30,000 nt of DNA from Cristatella mucedo (GCA_009760855.2 WPIO01000055.1:1817501-1847500); one strand, 5' to 3'. Shown: positions 9,804 to 20,331, counted from the stretch's first letter. The notes: generated by a model from the sequence alone, not told the origin. Numbers and translations: made by a program.

Positions 9804-9845
9804 TTTCTCACGCCCTAGATATTTATATTTCTCACGCCCTAGATA
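9804..9845 (+). repeat. 24-bp tandem duplication
   Basis: TTTCTCACGCCCTAGATA occurs twice, 24 bp apart (9804 and 9828), with an ATTTATA-type spacer. The perfect identity suggests a recent duplication. Confidence 0.9.
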
Positions 9846-10793
9846 GTTGTGCACGTTCTTCCTAGGTGGCGCAGCGGGCAGTCGTCTATTCTGTAAGCAT
9901 CCGGCCACAACAGCCGACGACAGTACGACTGGCCTCGTCCCCCTCGGAACCCCGGAACGCTCGAAGTTTGCTCGTTAATGACTGACGCATCCGTCGCCCG
10001 AGCCCATTCTGTGCCCTTTGTCCGCACGCGCACCTGCTGATTATGAGCCAAGAGGTGTCTCGTCGGCTGCTGCACGACCCGGCCGGGCGCTTCCCTACGT
10101 TGCCGCCCCGCTCGGACTCTCGCTGAGTCTGACTCACCGAGCCGGAATGAAACGGCGCCGACGCCGGCGGCAGCGTCGCCAATTTGGTAGCCAGTCGCGA
10201 TGCTTTCTATTGACCTCCGGTGTAATCACACGCTCTTTCCTTCGCTCGCTCCCGTATATCTACGGCGTTCGGTCCCGGCGTCCAGCAGTCGTCGCTCGAC
10301 GGGTCGTCCTCCGCCGAGGTCAGAGGTCGTCCTCCGACGCAGCTCCGGGGAGCCCAAGGCGGAAGTTCGCACTGAGCGCTGCAGCTCTCGCTTGGCTCCT
10401 GGCTGTCTGTCTGCCGGTCTGTCTATCTGTGTCATTGCACTGACCTTGCTCGGTCCGACTCGCCGCGCTTCTTTTTAGCGCAATCGGTTCCCGGCGCGTC
10501 ATCAGCGACTGCAGTAGCGAGTCGCCTCTTTTAAACTCTATGACGGAGTCTCTGCTGCAGAGCCGCTCGAGAGACCTAAACGGCGGCGCAGCTAAACGGT
10601 GGCGCAGCGCAGCTGGCCTCTGCCGACCTCGCTTTTCGCCGCCTTTTTCGGATCGGCCTGGTCTGTACAAAGCCCAGCGCCAGCCGTCCCGCCGAGTCTA
10701 GCGATGTCTCGCCGAGTCTCGCGTTTAGATTACAGGGAAGCGCCGGTCGCGTCGCTCATTCCGCTATTAGTGAGAATAGAGCCAGAGAGGCTC

Positions 10794-10801
10794 TGACGTC
10801 A
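10794..10801. promoter_or_regulatory. Palindromic CRE (TGACGTCA)
   Basis: The full cAMP-response element palindrome lies inside the CpG-dense stretch. In vertebrates and flies this is the CREB/ATF binding site. An 8-bp match is weak alone, and the CpG-dense setting is the only support. Confidence 0.4.
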
Positions 10802-10903
10802 CGGTAGGAAGTGCCTCGGTGAGCCTACTCGCTCTGAGCTCGAGCGAGAGATCCGCCCGCGTTAGCACGCTCAGCCACTCGCGAATCACTCACCGAGCGT
10901 CAC

Positions 10904-10924
10904 TCGTCGTCGTCGTCGTCGTCG
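10904..10924 (+). repeat. (TCG)n short microsatellite
   Basis: Seven TCG units followed by degenerate ACCTCGTCGC units. The repeat retains CpGs, suggesting limited cytosine decay. Confidence 0.9.
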
Positions 10925-10960
10925 CCTGACCTCGTCGCTTGACCTCGTCGCCAGCAAAAG

Positions 10961-11515
10961 TCGCAAGCAATTAGAGTCACTCTGCTGCTTTGCTGCTCGT
11001 AAGGCCTTCCCTCCATTAGACGTCTCCCTTACGCCATGCCCGACGTAATCGTGCCTGACGTAAGCGTAGCCTTTAGTGCCACAACCTATTGAGCAGACAG
11101 AGCTGGTTGTTGTACACCAAAAGTCGACATTTACCGTCAGGGACCCACTCCAGCTATAGTAGCGCTTGCCCCCCCCCACGGTGCATTAAATGCACAGCGC
11201 TCGAAATCAACCATTTAAAAGTGGCAAACAAGATGTGACAGAATAAAGATGATAAGTGCGGTTACGTGCACCGACCAAGCTGAGCTACGAGACCCGAGTA
11301 AGCTCCTCCGTTTTCCTGCGAGTTGCGTGCGTGCTTACTGTCGCCAAACGATTCTCTGTGCACGGTACGTCCTTCGGGCCTCCTGCTAACCGGCGGCCCT
11401 TCTCCGGGATACTTTGCTTGCTGGCCAATGCTGACCTAGGCACGCTTTGTTCCTCATCATCAGCTCTCGGCTATTGCTTCTCTTGCAGTCGGTTGGCAAG
11501 AGAAGAGCGAGAGGG
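10961..11515. other. Intergenic, nothing recognised
   Basis: Unique sequence leading into the AG array. An open frame (11256-11645, +) reads into the repeat, and its pre-repeat half shows no recognisable domain. Confidence 0.4.
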
Positions 11516-12720
<1,205 letters not shown>

Positions 12721-14077
12721 CTGGAGGCTGCATTTCCAGCCGCTGCCAAGAGTGTGCCCGGTTGCCCCTCGTTATTTGCGAGTGGGTGGTTGCTCGCAGA
12801 CCTATGGGCTGGTCATTACACGAGCTGCCTTCGCGAAATGACGCCAGCATCTGGCTCTGCCTGTCAATCCCAACTTGTGTCGTCGGGCTGCTGCTGCCGG
12901 GCAGGCTCGCACGAGTCGACCAATAAGGCTCTAGTGAAAATCGCTCATCTGATCCGTCCGTCAGCAGGGCAGCCTTCACTTCGGTCGACCGTCCATTTTG
13001 ATTGGCCTCGCGACGAGAAGGCGGCAGCGCTGTCAAGCGCTACTGGTAGTTGATGGTCGGCTCCCTCCTGCACGAGAGAGCTAGAATTTTCTTGGTCACG
13101 AAAACTCGCATTAGCGAGTGTTTCGTAGCAGGAGCGACGAACGGTAGGCGCGACACATTGGCCTTCGCTCTTCAAGCGAGCGAAAACCAATGTCACGTCC
13201 AAAGCATTCGATTTACTACATGCAATACTCAGCACTGCCTTTTCGTTGGACTATTCCGCGATATTTCTCTACCAGCATCATTGCAAAGCACGAGAGCATG
13301 CTAAAGCGGTTAGATTTTGACAGCGCTTGAGATCGAACGCGGTTTCCAGAATCATACCGATTGGGAACTGAATATGTCATAATCTAATGTTAGTGCGTTA
13401 TAAAGAGCTCAATTCAAGTTGGTCACTTGTATACTTTCGGCTCCGAACCTGTCCGCTTTAGGCAATGGCTCGTGCTGTTCGGGTGTGACCCTCTGTGGCT
13501 CGAGAGTCGATTGCCTTGCGTTAGCGACACAGACTTGTTGTATTGAAGTATGGAGGGGGCATGTGATTGCTCCCCTAGCTTGGCTAGCCTGAGCGTATCC
13601 AGCCTGCGTGTATCGCAGCAGCAACAACGAGTCGTCAGCTCCGATCCTTCGAGGTGTCCGATCTCCGATCCTGCATTCGTTAGGAGTTTGCACCAACTAG
13701 CGGCTGTTGCGTGCGCCACGGCTTCGGCAAAGGACTGTTATACAGGAGCTGCGAAAGGACGTCCGCAGCGTCACATCCTTTTCGTAATCCGTGCGTAATC
13801 TGGTTGAGTGGACTACCCGTGTACCGCTGCAGGTGCAGAACTGCGCTTTGAACTTGTTCCAAGGAAGGTCAAGTTAAAACTCACGAACAAGTCGAGCAAT
13901 AAATACTCCAGGGTCGCGTGTTGGTTGAATATCATCCTCGTTGCCACTGTCATGCCTCTCTGTCGAAGCACCCAAGCATGCACTGTCTCATGCTTCCTAG
14001 CAAAAGGCGATAGAAACTAGCATGATCGTTTGTGCTAGCCTGCAGGCACACGAGTCAGCTGTAGCGAGCGTTACTTT
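12721..14077. other. Intergenic, nothing recognised except one hairpin
   Basis: About 1.35 kb of unique-looking sequence. Open frames of 80-125 codons occur on both strands and overlap one another without domains. The only structure I noted is the inverted repeat at 13155-13193. Confidence 0.45.
13155..13193. other. Short inverted repeat (hairpin)
   Basis: ACATTGG-CC-TTCGCTC, a 7-nt loop TTCAAGC, then GAGCGAA-AA-CCAATGT. That gives 14 Watson-Crick pairs interrupted by one 2x2 internal mismatch. No U-run follows, so it is not a bacterial-type terminator, and it is short for a miRNA precursor. Confidence 0.7.
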
Positions 14078-14250
14078 GCCCCTGGGTCTTTGCCCTGGGA
14101 TCAGCTGCTCGCTCTTCGGGACTCGGGCCGTGGGATCGAGTCCCACTGTGGGCGATCCTTTACTTATCCAGTGCAAGTGGTGGTTACAACCTTTAGGCTT
14201 TTCTGCCCGCTATAAAAGTAACTCTGTCGAATCAGCTAATATTTCACTTT
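14078..14250 (+). mobile_element. SINE family B, copy 2
   Basis: CTCGCTCTTCGGGACTCGG, GGGATCGAGTCCCACTG (B box at 14133-14143), GGGCGATCCTTTACTTATCC, GTGGTGGTTACAACCTTTAG, GCTTTTCTGCCCGCTATAAA and AATCAGCTAAT follow the order of the other family-B copies. The core is more diverged than in copies 1 and 3. Confidence 0.65.
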
Positions 14251-14765
14251 ATTTTCTCTTCACTGTAATACATACAGCGGCAGAACAAACGAGCTGCACA
14301 GTGGCGAGGCAAAATCAGTTGAAGAGAGATAGCCAACCATGAACATGGTGCCATGGTGCAGAAGCATAAGAAGTGAAAGCTCGATCTGCGCGGCATTCGA
14401 GGTTCGAGTTAGGGGCACAGCTAAACGACGAAAGTAGGAGGAAAGGGAGGTGCAATCGGAAGAAGGCACCGAGAAACGATCTGAGCCAAATCTGAGTGTA
14501 AGTAGGACTTCAGACAGCACATTCGTACGGCGGCGCCGCTTCGGTTCGGCGGGGCGCAGGTGCATTTCAAGATCACAACTACCCCTACCTGTGCCTTACT
14601 ACCTACCCTTCGCGAGCAAGAGGTTACTTTAAGTCGTGCCGTAACGTGGCGTTTCTTCTGACAGTCCCGGCCGGCTCTTACCTATCGCTAGTTTGCACCA
14701 AATTTAGCAAGACGCCCGTTCATGGTGTACGTGCTATTAATTACAAGCAACGTATACTCCAACGG
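14251..14765. other. Intergenic, nothing recognised
   Basis: Unique-looking, with overlapping short open frames on both strands without domains. Confidence 0.45.
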
Positions 14766-14918
14766 GAAAATATAAAAAAATATAATTCATTTATATAGCA
14801 CCCCAAGAGAACTTAATCTCTATTCAGGCGCTTCGCATATGCCCCGGGGCTCGAGCCCACGAACCCAGTCAGACTTTGGTCGGGATGAGCACCTTAACCG
14901 CTAGACCAAAACCAGCTC
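14766..14918 (-). mobile_element. tRNA-derived SINE, family A, copy 2
   Basis: Reverse strand: GAGCTGGTTTTGGTCTAGCG, with A box TGGTCTAGCGGTTAAGG (14908-14892), B-box-like GGGCTCGAGC (14858-14849), GAAGCGCCTGAATAGAG, ATTAAGTTCTCTTGGGG, TGCTATATAAATG and AATTATATTTTTTT. The head resembles a tRNA of the TGGTCTAGnGGTTA type, such as tRNA-Glu. It is better preserved than copy 1 (4291-4440), with intact TTAAGTTCTCTTGGGGTGC. Confidence 0.88.
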
Positions 14919-15071
14919 GGCAGGTTCAACCGAGCCGTTCGGTGCGTCGGAAAATAAGTGCAGTTCAAGGTTACCGCCGCCGGATGAGCTCAACCGTACA
15001 AAGAATGGTCGACAATGCGCTCTAAATTGGTTATATTATGACATAGTGATAGAGATTAAATAAAAGATCAA

Positions 15072-15225
15072 CTCATTCAACAGCCTCATTTGTATATCAG
15101 CAGAAGAGCCTCAACGGCTCTCACCGCCGCTCGCAGAGGGCAATGAAGGATCGTCCACTGCAGGACTCAAACCCGCGATCTGGGCCTTGAAGAGGGAACA
15201 CCTTATCGCTGGCTAGCAGTTTATG
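15072..15225 (-). mobile_element. SINE family B, copy 3
   Basis: Reverse strand: TAGCCAGCGATAAGG (A box, 15215-15201), GGGTTTGAGTCCTGCAG (B box, 15172-15162), GACGATCCTTCATTGCCC, CTGCGAGCGGCGGTGAG, AGCCGTTGAGGCTCTTCTGC, TGATATACAAATGAGGCTGT. This is the clearest family-B copy and the best guide to the consensus. Confidence 0.82.
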
Positions 15226-15520
15226 AAATATTATCAGTAGGATATAAGTAGTAACGAGCAGCTCACTGCCTGCGACAACGCTGCCTGCGCCATGTAGCCG
15301 CTTGACGGAAGTGTGCCTTCTAGCCACGTGATGTAAGTGCGCCATCTTGCGGTTTGACGGACTTGATCGCTTTAGTAAGTAGATATGGCTATTTGGCTGA
15401 AAACTATGACTGGTACTGAGCTCTTGTAAGCCCTCTGAGGCCTTCGAGTGTACCGCGTTAAAGTAGGGGCAGAGAGAGACCAGTGAGTGAGGCTCGGTCG
15501 CTTTTGATTGCTGCTTCGCT
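15226..15520. other. Intergenic, nothing recognised
   Basis: Unique-looking, with no domain-bearing frame. Confidence 0.4.
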
Positions 15521-15571
15521 CAACTACATTACTCCACTTCTCGCCGACCTGCACTGGCTACGATTCAAGCA
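15521..15571 (+). mobile_element. 51-bp LINE family-1 scrap, out of order
   Basis: ACTCCACTTCTCGCCGACCT plus GCACTGGCTACGATTCAAG reproduce the [10 protein letters not shown] part of the RT tail. It lies upstream of the longer copy that starts earlier in the element (15612). A (TCAAGTCAAT)-like tract separates the two. Confidence 0.75.
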
Positions 15572-15611
15572 GGTTGTCAATCAAGTCAATTCAAGTCAAT
15601 AAAGTCAAGTC

Positions 15612-16100
15612 AAGTTGGTCGATGCATTTGTAACATCCCGTCTCGACTTCTGCAGGTCACTGCTTACTGGCCTACCAGCATGTGCGATCAGGCGATTGCA
15701 GCTGGTGCAAAACTCCGCAGCTAGGCTTGTCTGTCGTGAGCGTCGCAGTCGCCACGTTACACCACTTCTCGCCGACCTGCACTGGCTACCAGTCAAGTAA
15801 CGGATTGACTTCAAGGTTTTGTCGCTCACTTTTAGGTCACTTCATTCTTTGGCTCCAGCCTATCTCTCAGATATACTACCCCATCAGGCCAAGCATCGTA
15901 CCACCCGCTTTTCGGAATCCAACAGTCTACAAATACCTCGTACAAACCTCAAATCGTTTGGAGACCGTGCATTTAGTTCGTATGCTCCCAAAGCCTGGAA
16001 CTCCCTCCCGACTTGCGTAAGAACATCCCCTGACCTGACCACATTTAAAAGGAACTTAAAAACACACCTATTTAGGACAGCATTTAGTGGGTCCCTGTGA
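15612..16100 (+). pseudogene. RT C-terminal tail with one nonsense codon (copy C)
   Basis: One reading frame of about 160 codons, broken only by TAA at 15798-15800. It has [44 protein letters not shown], stop, RIDFKVLSLTF, LHSLAPAYLSD, RTTRFSESNS, KSFGDRAFSSYAPKAWNSLP and THLFRTAFSGSL. Copy D has CAA (Gln) at that codon, so a single C-to-T change explains the stop. This is the post-catalytic part of an L2/CR1-type RT. The catalytic core and endonuclease are absent. Confidence 0.88.
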
Positions 16101-16353
16101 TTCGTCCTTGATGTGCTTATGCGTGCTGACACCGTGCATGCTGCCACTAACAGCATTTGCATACTGACCCTGTGCATGTCACCCCTAACCATGTTATTCA
16201 TTTTGTTTGTTTTTCAAGCATGATTTTACTTACCATTCAATTGCATTTCCCTTTGCAGCAAATGTAAAGCGCCTAGAAAGAGATTAAGTTATCTGAGGGC
16301 GCTTTATCAAGTGCATTATTATTATTATTGTTATTATTGTTATTACTATTGCA
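15612..16353 (+). mobile_element. LINE family 1, copy C
   Basis: 5'-truncated copy covering the RT tail, the 3' UTR (quasi-repeats of GCTGACACxGTGCATGCTG), TAAAGCGCCTAGAAAGAG, TTAAGTTATCTGAGGGCG, CTTTATCAAGTGC and (ATT)n with GTT interruptions. It begins directly after a CAAGTCAAGT tract, so the 5' junction may have formed at microhomology. Confidence 0.9.
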
Positions 16354-17047
16354 CGCCTACGTGCGATACTCGATGTAGTATCGATGACTTTTTAGCAGTG
16401 CTTCGAGAGGCGTTAGTTCCACCATTCATGCATTGGTCCATTCATGCCACCGTTCATGCATCTGCTTGGACTAGAGCCGTTAAGTTCTTTTTTTTATGGC
16501 CGAAGAGCCACAATTCAGAGCGGCAGCCCGCGCTTTTAACATTTGGTTTCGGAAGCAGAAGTGTTTATAATTGCTGCGAATCTCGAATTCATTCGGACCA
16601 TTAGCGGTCATCATGCACTGCTCTCATTGGTTGTAACTATACCGGTGAGCGTCATAAAAGATGTGTGCACTATGACCTGCAATAAGTAAAACTCAATTGA
16701 GTGCCTAAAGGTCAGAATAAGGCAAAGCTTGAGATTCTTGTAAACTCCTGATAGATTGCAGCGGATTAAGAGCCACGGTTATTAGAACTTGAACGAATTT
16801 CAGCTGCAGTTTCGTGCTAAGCCGCTAGCTGCGTTTACGCCTATTTTTTCTGGGAGTTTGGTAATTCTTGATGAAAGCGCAAGATCGATATCTGTGGAGA
16901 AAATAGGTAATATCTTAAGTATACGTTGTGACTAACGCAGAGTCTACAGAATGTAATGCTACGACTGCTACGCGGCTGGGAATAGTGTAAGCGTGATGCG
17001 GACGGTAGCAGGAATTAACGCACTATAATGTATATGGGCTTTAGAAT
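16354..17047. other. Intergenic with short CATTCATGC repeats
   Basis: Near 16418-16463 there are three imperfect units around CATTCATGC/GTTCATGC. The rest is unique-looking AT-richer sequence with no gene. Confidence 0.45.
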
Positions 17048-17103
17048 ATATATTTATATACTATACTTTATATATATATATGTATATATATATAAATTTA
17101 TAT
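17048..17103 (+). repeat. (TA)n microsatellite, interrupted
   Basis: ATATATTTATATACTATACT followed by TATATATATATGTATATATA. Confidence 0.92.
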
Positions 17104-17450
17104 CGAGGGTGATACAGTGACCAATGTTGCGCAGGTGCACACCTCGGTCGAAGCTCCGTGCGGTGGCATCGAAAAAGCAACCAATACGGAAGGCGCTTGG
17201 AATACGGCCACTGTTTACGATTCGTTACTGGCCACGTGGTGAGTATGCAGCTTTCTGCTGCCCTGAAGCCTTGATGGAGCGTAAGATGAACAACGTGATA
17301 ATTCTTCCTATGCCGGTCGTATCTACCGAGGAGCAAGTGACTGCTGTAACTTGCTGCGAGTCTGCAACTGTCAAAACGGCTGGTGCGATTGGCCGCTGAT
17401 GGACAAGCTGCTTTACCAATATACTTTATCTCGCTGCGTACCGCCTCGTT
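17104..17450. other. Intergenic, nothing recognised
   Basis: Open frames of 131 (-) and 91 (+) codons overlap here. Neither has a recognisable domain, and the longer ends in the TA repeat. Confidence 0.4.
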
Positions 17451-17860
17451 AAGCACTGCAAGCTCGATTTAATTGCCAGGGTCAGATAGGTCGTGTGACC
17501 CCGGTAGAGCTGCTGCTGCGACCTATACTTACTGCTTGTTCGTCGGCCTGTACGCTGGCGTGTCCCCATCTCTCCCACTCTACTCCCACTCCATCTTTCT
17601 TCTCTCCGCGCGCTCCGGGGCAGCATTCACGACGGCTACGACACGAGTGCGTCAGCTCGCCCGCCTACGTCACCTGCACATAATATAGCCCTCGTCACGT
17701 CGCTCCCGCAACTCGTCTGTGTTTGGGGGGAGCGTTGTTCGCCGTTGCTCTTCGTCTGCGCAGCGCTTCGCTGCCTGCGCGCGCGCGCGAGCCGTACAAC
17801 ACCGCGACAGCGCTTGACGTTATACACGGTTCCGTATATAGACAAATAACTAGGAACCGG
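17451..17860. other. CpG-rich block
   Basis: Frequent CG dinucleotides, including GCGCGCGCGCGAG near 17778. No exon, start or splice structure is demonstrable. Confidence 0.4.
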
Positions 17861-18360
17861 CCAATGTCAAGAGCAATGGTCTAGACCGTATATGAAGCAA
17901 TACCGATTTTTGGCACCAAGTTTGGCCGGGTTTGCGAAATCAAGGGGCCACAGCCGACAACTGTGTCCCTCCAGCGCGGCGCTCTGCGCATGACGGCGAA
18001 GGGTTTCGGTTCAGGAGCGGCTACAGCGCGTTCGCAATGTGTTACGAAATCGTCTGCTGCGCAATCCACTTTAAATTCGCGAGAAATGGCCGCCAGAGCG
18101 AAGCTCAAGTTTCGATTTTGTACAACAGTACGCTGCAACCACCTCTAGTCTGGGGAGTAAGTATTTCCGGTATGTCTGTCGGCGCAGAAGAGTGGGGGAA
18201 CTTGCGAGCGAGTGGCGGGATTCCTGAATTCCTTTCAACACGTTTCGCAGTAGGTTTGCCCGAACCGAATCTTACAACTCGCCTTTTACTTCGGGATCAC
18301 CCTTGCAGCTTCTGGAGAAAAATATTTCGTCGCGAATGTAATTTGCATTTTCAGGGACGC
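17861..18360. other. Intergenic with an uncharacterised open frame
   Basis: A + strand frame of 190 codons (17932-18504) continues into the GC-rich block. It shows no domain, signal peptide or low-complexity bias that I recognise. It contains GGGGAGTAAGTATTT, a plausible 5' splice site near 18154, and TTTTCAGGGACG, a plausible 3' splice site near 18350. An intron between them is speculative. Confidence 0.3.
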
Positions 18361-18830
18361 CGGCGCTGCGAGCTCCTCGCAGCCGCGGGCAATCCGCCAC
18401 GAGCTCCACCGCCAGATGGCGCAGCGAGCGACGACGCGGTCACCTTACGCGGAGGAGAATTTCTTCCACGCCGCTGCCAGCCAGCCAGCCAGTCAGCCCA
18501 CTAAGGCGTCGCTGACGAACGGAACTTCGCGAAGGCACTCTCGCGAGAGCTCAAAGCGGCGCGCTCGGCGCGTCTGCGCCGCCGGCGCGCGTCTCCTTGG
18601 CGACCGCCACGCCAAGTTCGCGCGGCGTGCGAAGTTGGGGTGGCCCGGCGCCGCCGGCCGCCGCCAAGTTCAGAAGCGGCTGGCGGCGCCGAAATGGTTG
18701 AGGCCCGCAGCGCATGACCGACACGCAATCCGGCAATTCGCGTCAGCCCGCCATCGCATTCGGCCCACGCGGGCGCCGTCCCCGGCCGCCGCCGATTTCC
18801 GAATGGGCGACAGACGCTCAATACGGTTGT
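18361..18830. other. Strongly CpG-dense block
   Basis: The densest CpG in the window, for example GCGCCGCCGGCGCGCGTCTCC near 18578. Overlapping frames on both strands (18416-18832 and 18869-18501) are expected in sequence this GC-rich and carry no domain. A short (CCAG)n run lies near 18476-18492. A CpG island is the simplest reading. Confidence 0.5.
18409..18422 (+). promoter_or_regulatory. CTCF-like core motif
   Basis: CCGCCAGATGGCGC fits every position of the degenerate CTCF core CCASYAGRKGGCRS if the third position may be G. It is also nearly self-complementary around CCAGATGG. It sits at the start of a CpG-dense block. Binding is inferred only. Confidence 0.4.
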
Positions 18831-18926
18831 AGGACATTTCCCCCGTGACGTTTCCCCCTGGAAATTCACCCTGATCGACCCAAGGAATTAACCTCCGGAG
18901 GTTTCCCCGGGGTAGGACATTTCCCC
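18829..18926 (+). repeat. Direct repeat GTAGGACATTTCCCC with palindromes between
   Basis: GTAGGACATTTCCCC occurs at 18829-18843 and 18912-18926, 83 bp apart. Between them lie the 14-bp palindrome AACCTCCGGAGGTT (18890-18903) and CCCCGGGG (18905-18912). It may be the end of an unrecognised element. Confidence 0.8.
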
Positions 18927-18962
18927 TATGTTGATGAATGTGTAACTAAGAACACAGATAGA

Positions 18963-19260
18963 TACGGTCGTCCCTCGTTTAGCGAGGTTAATCGGTTCCA
19001 GACTCTGCCGCGATAGGTGAATTTCCGAAAAAGTACGATTCTTTATTTATAAATCGAATATTTTCGTAACTAGAGCATAGCAAACCTGTTCACGACCCTA
19101 TAATTTGGTTTTGACATTATTAAAGCCCTCTGGACACGAAATAACACCCTTTTACTCACCATTACACCGGTATTACTCAGTAAATTAGACAAAGTAAGGC
19201 ATAATAAGACGTATTAGATGTTACAAAGTCCGGAGGGAATGTCCGTACCCGGAGACACTT
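18963..19260 (+). mobile_element. pogo/Tigger-like DNA transposon relic (MITE)
   Basis: After a TA (18963-18964) the sequence starts CGGTCGTCCCTCGTTTAGCG, then AGGTTAATCGGTTCCAGACT, CCGCGATAGGTGAATTTCCG. This layout recalls terminal inverted repeats of Tigger/pogo nonautonomous elements, which begin CAGTCGTCCCTCG and contain GGTTCCAG and a CCGCGATA-like box. The remaining AT-rich 200 bp fit an internal region. I do not see the matching inverted end, so the copy is truncated or the end is beyond recognition. The family match is from memory. Confidence 0.5.
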
Positions 19261-19459
19261 TCCGTGCGCTGGACCAGAGCGCGGACAGCGCGCCGATCCC
19301 GCTTCCGGTGGCGCCATCATCCAGCTTCCGTCCGAGCGCTCGAGAAAAGGCGACCGTCGCCGCGCGCTCGGAATTTAGGTTTCATCTTTGACAAATGCCT
19401 AACTTTTGAAGTTTTTAATTAAAAAGTACGCCTCCGCAGCTAGCCCACACGACCGATCC

Positions 19460-19585
19460 CTATCTAAGATAATAATATTAATAGTAATAATGCACTTGAT
19501 AAAGCGCCCTCAGAGAACTCAATCTCTTTCTAGGCGCTTTACATTTGCTGCAAAGGGAAACGCGATTGAATGGTGAGTGATATCG
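19460..19585 (-). mobile_element. Solo LINE family-1 3' end
   Basis: Reverse strand: TCACTCACCATTCAATCGCG, TTTCCCTTTGCAGCAAATG, TAAAGCGCCTAGAAAGAG, ATTGAGTTCTCTGAGGGCG, CTTTATCAAGTGC and an ATT tract with ACT/AAT interruptions. 5'-truncated within the 3' UTR. Confidence 0.85.
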
Positions 19586-20331
19586 TGAGCGCTCCGATAC
19601 AAGTGCGGCCGCACTCCTTTATCTGGCGCGTAACGCCGGATTTGTCCGAAACACCATGAGATACCGATTGCACATCGCTCAGTGGATACATATTTAAGAT
19701 AAATGCAGTTGCATCGGTGTTAATATGCATCTGAAAGCCTATTTCGTCCTCGCTGCCGCAAGGCATTGAAATGTTTGATGAATAATGAAATGGCGACAAG
19801 AATGCTTTCGATCAGCGTGCTATTTAATTACTCTGTACAAACTCTAAAGAGATTACCTCTTGGTGTAAACGGATTGCGAGGGTTGGCTGGCTGGTAAGTT
19901 TAGGCGACGGTCTGCTGGTCAGTGATTCATTGCGACCTTTGGCCTTTGTGCAGCTGTACGCTGATACGCCCATTCTTTAAATTTCAACTCAAACTTTCTC
20001 GTGATGTTTCGTCGATTGACGCTTTTTCCGGCTACTTGTTGCCAGCGTTGACTGTGCCTCTTCCATTTAGGCGAAGGCCCGAGAGGATGGCCGGTGATTG
20101 TTCAGCTGGTCAGAACTCTGTAGCTACCACAGTGCCTACTCAGCACCTCATTAGCTAGGCGATGAGAGTGCAAGGAGTGAGTCTGCGCTACTCATTCAAA
20201 GGCTAGCGTTAGACTAGTCGTTAGTAGCTAACGCCAATGGTTTGTTGGTGCTTACTTACTTCCCAGTGGCGGCTGTTAATGCGAACCGCCTTTGTAAGTA
20301 CTCTATTAAAATGATTCGCAGCTTACACTCG
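19586..20331. other. Intergenic, nothing recognised
   Basis: Unique-looking with several short frames (longest 78-86 codons) without domains. Confidence 0.45.

Larger units (their letters stand above)
9880..10960. other. CpG-dense stretch, possible CpG island
   Basis: GC-rich, with CG dinucleotides far more frequent than in the flanks by eye (for example GACGCCGGCGGCAGCGTCGCC near 10161). Repeated local phrases occur, such as CGCCGAGTCT...CTCGCCGAGTCTCGCG near 10690-10720 and two copies of ACCTCGTCGC near 10928-10951. Overlapping open frames on both strands (10018-10443 and 10670-10320) have no domain and probably follow from low stop frequency. It could be a promoter or first-exon region, but no exon is demonstrable. 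Confidence 0.5.

Noticed and set aside
9863-9880. A-box-like TAGGTGGCGCAGCGG, possible tRNA or SINE head
   Set aside because: No B box follows within a suitable distance, and no tail or second copy was found.
13299-13345. A-box-like ATGCTAAAGCGGTTAG followed by GAGATCGAACGC, possible tRNA relic
   Set aside because: The B-box match is poor, no acceptor or anticodon arms pair, and no related copy is in the window.
17932-18504. 190-codon open frame on the + strand
   Set aside because: It has no recognisable domain, runs into very GC-rich sequence where stops are rare, and overlaps possible splice signals. Not called as a gene.
18416-18869. Overlapping 138- and 122-codon frames on opposite strands
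   Set aside because: They are mutual shadows in CpG-dense DNA. Composition alone explains both.
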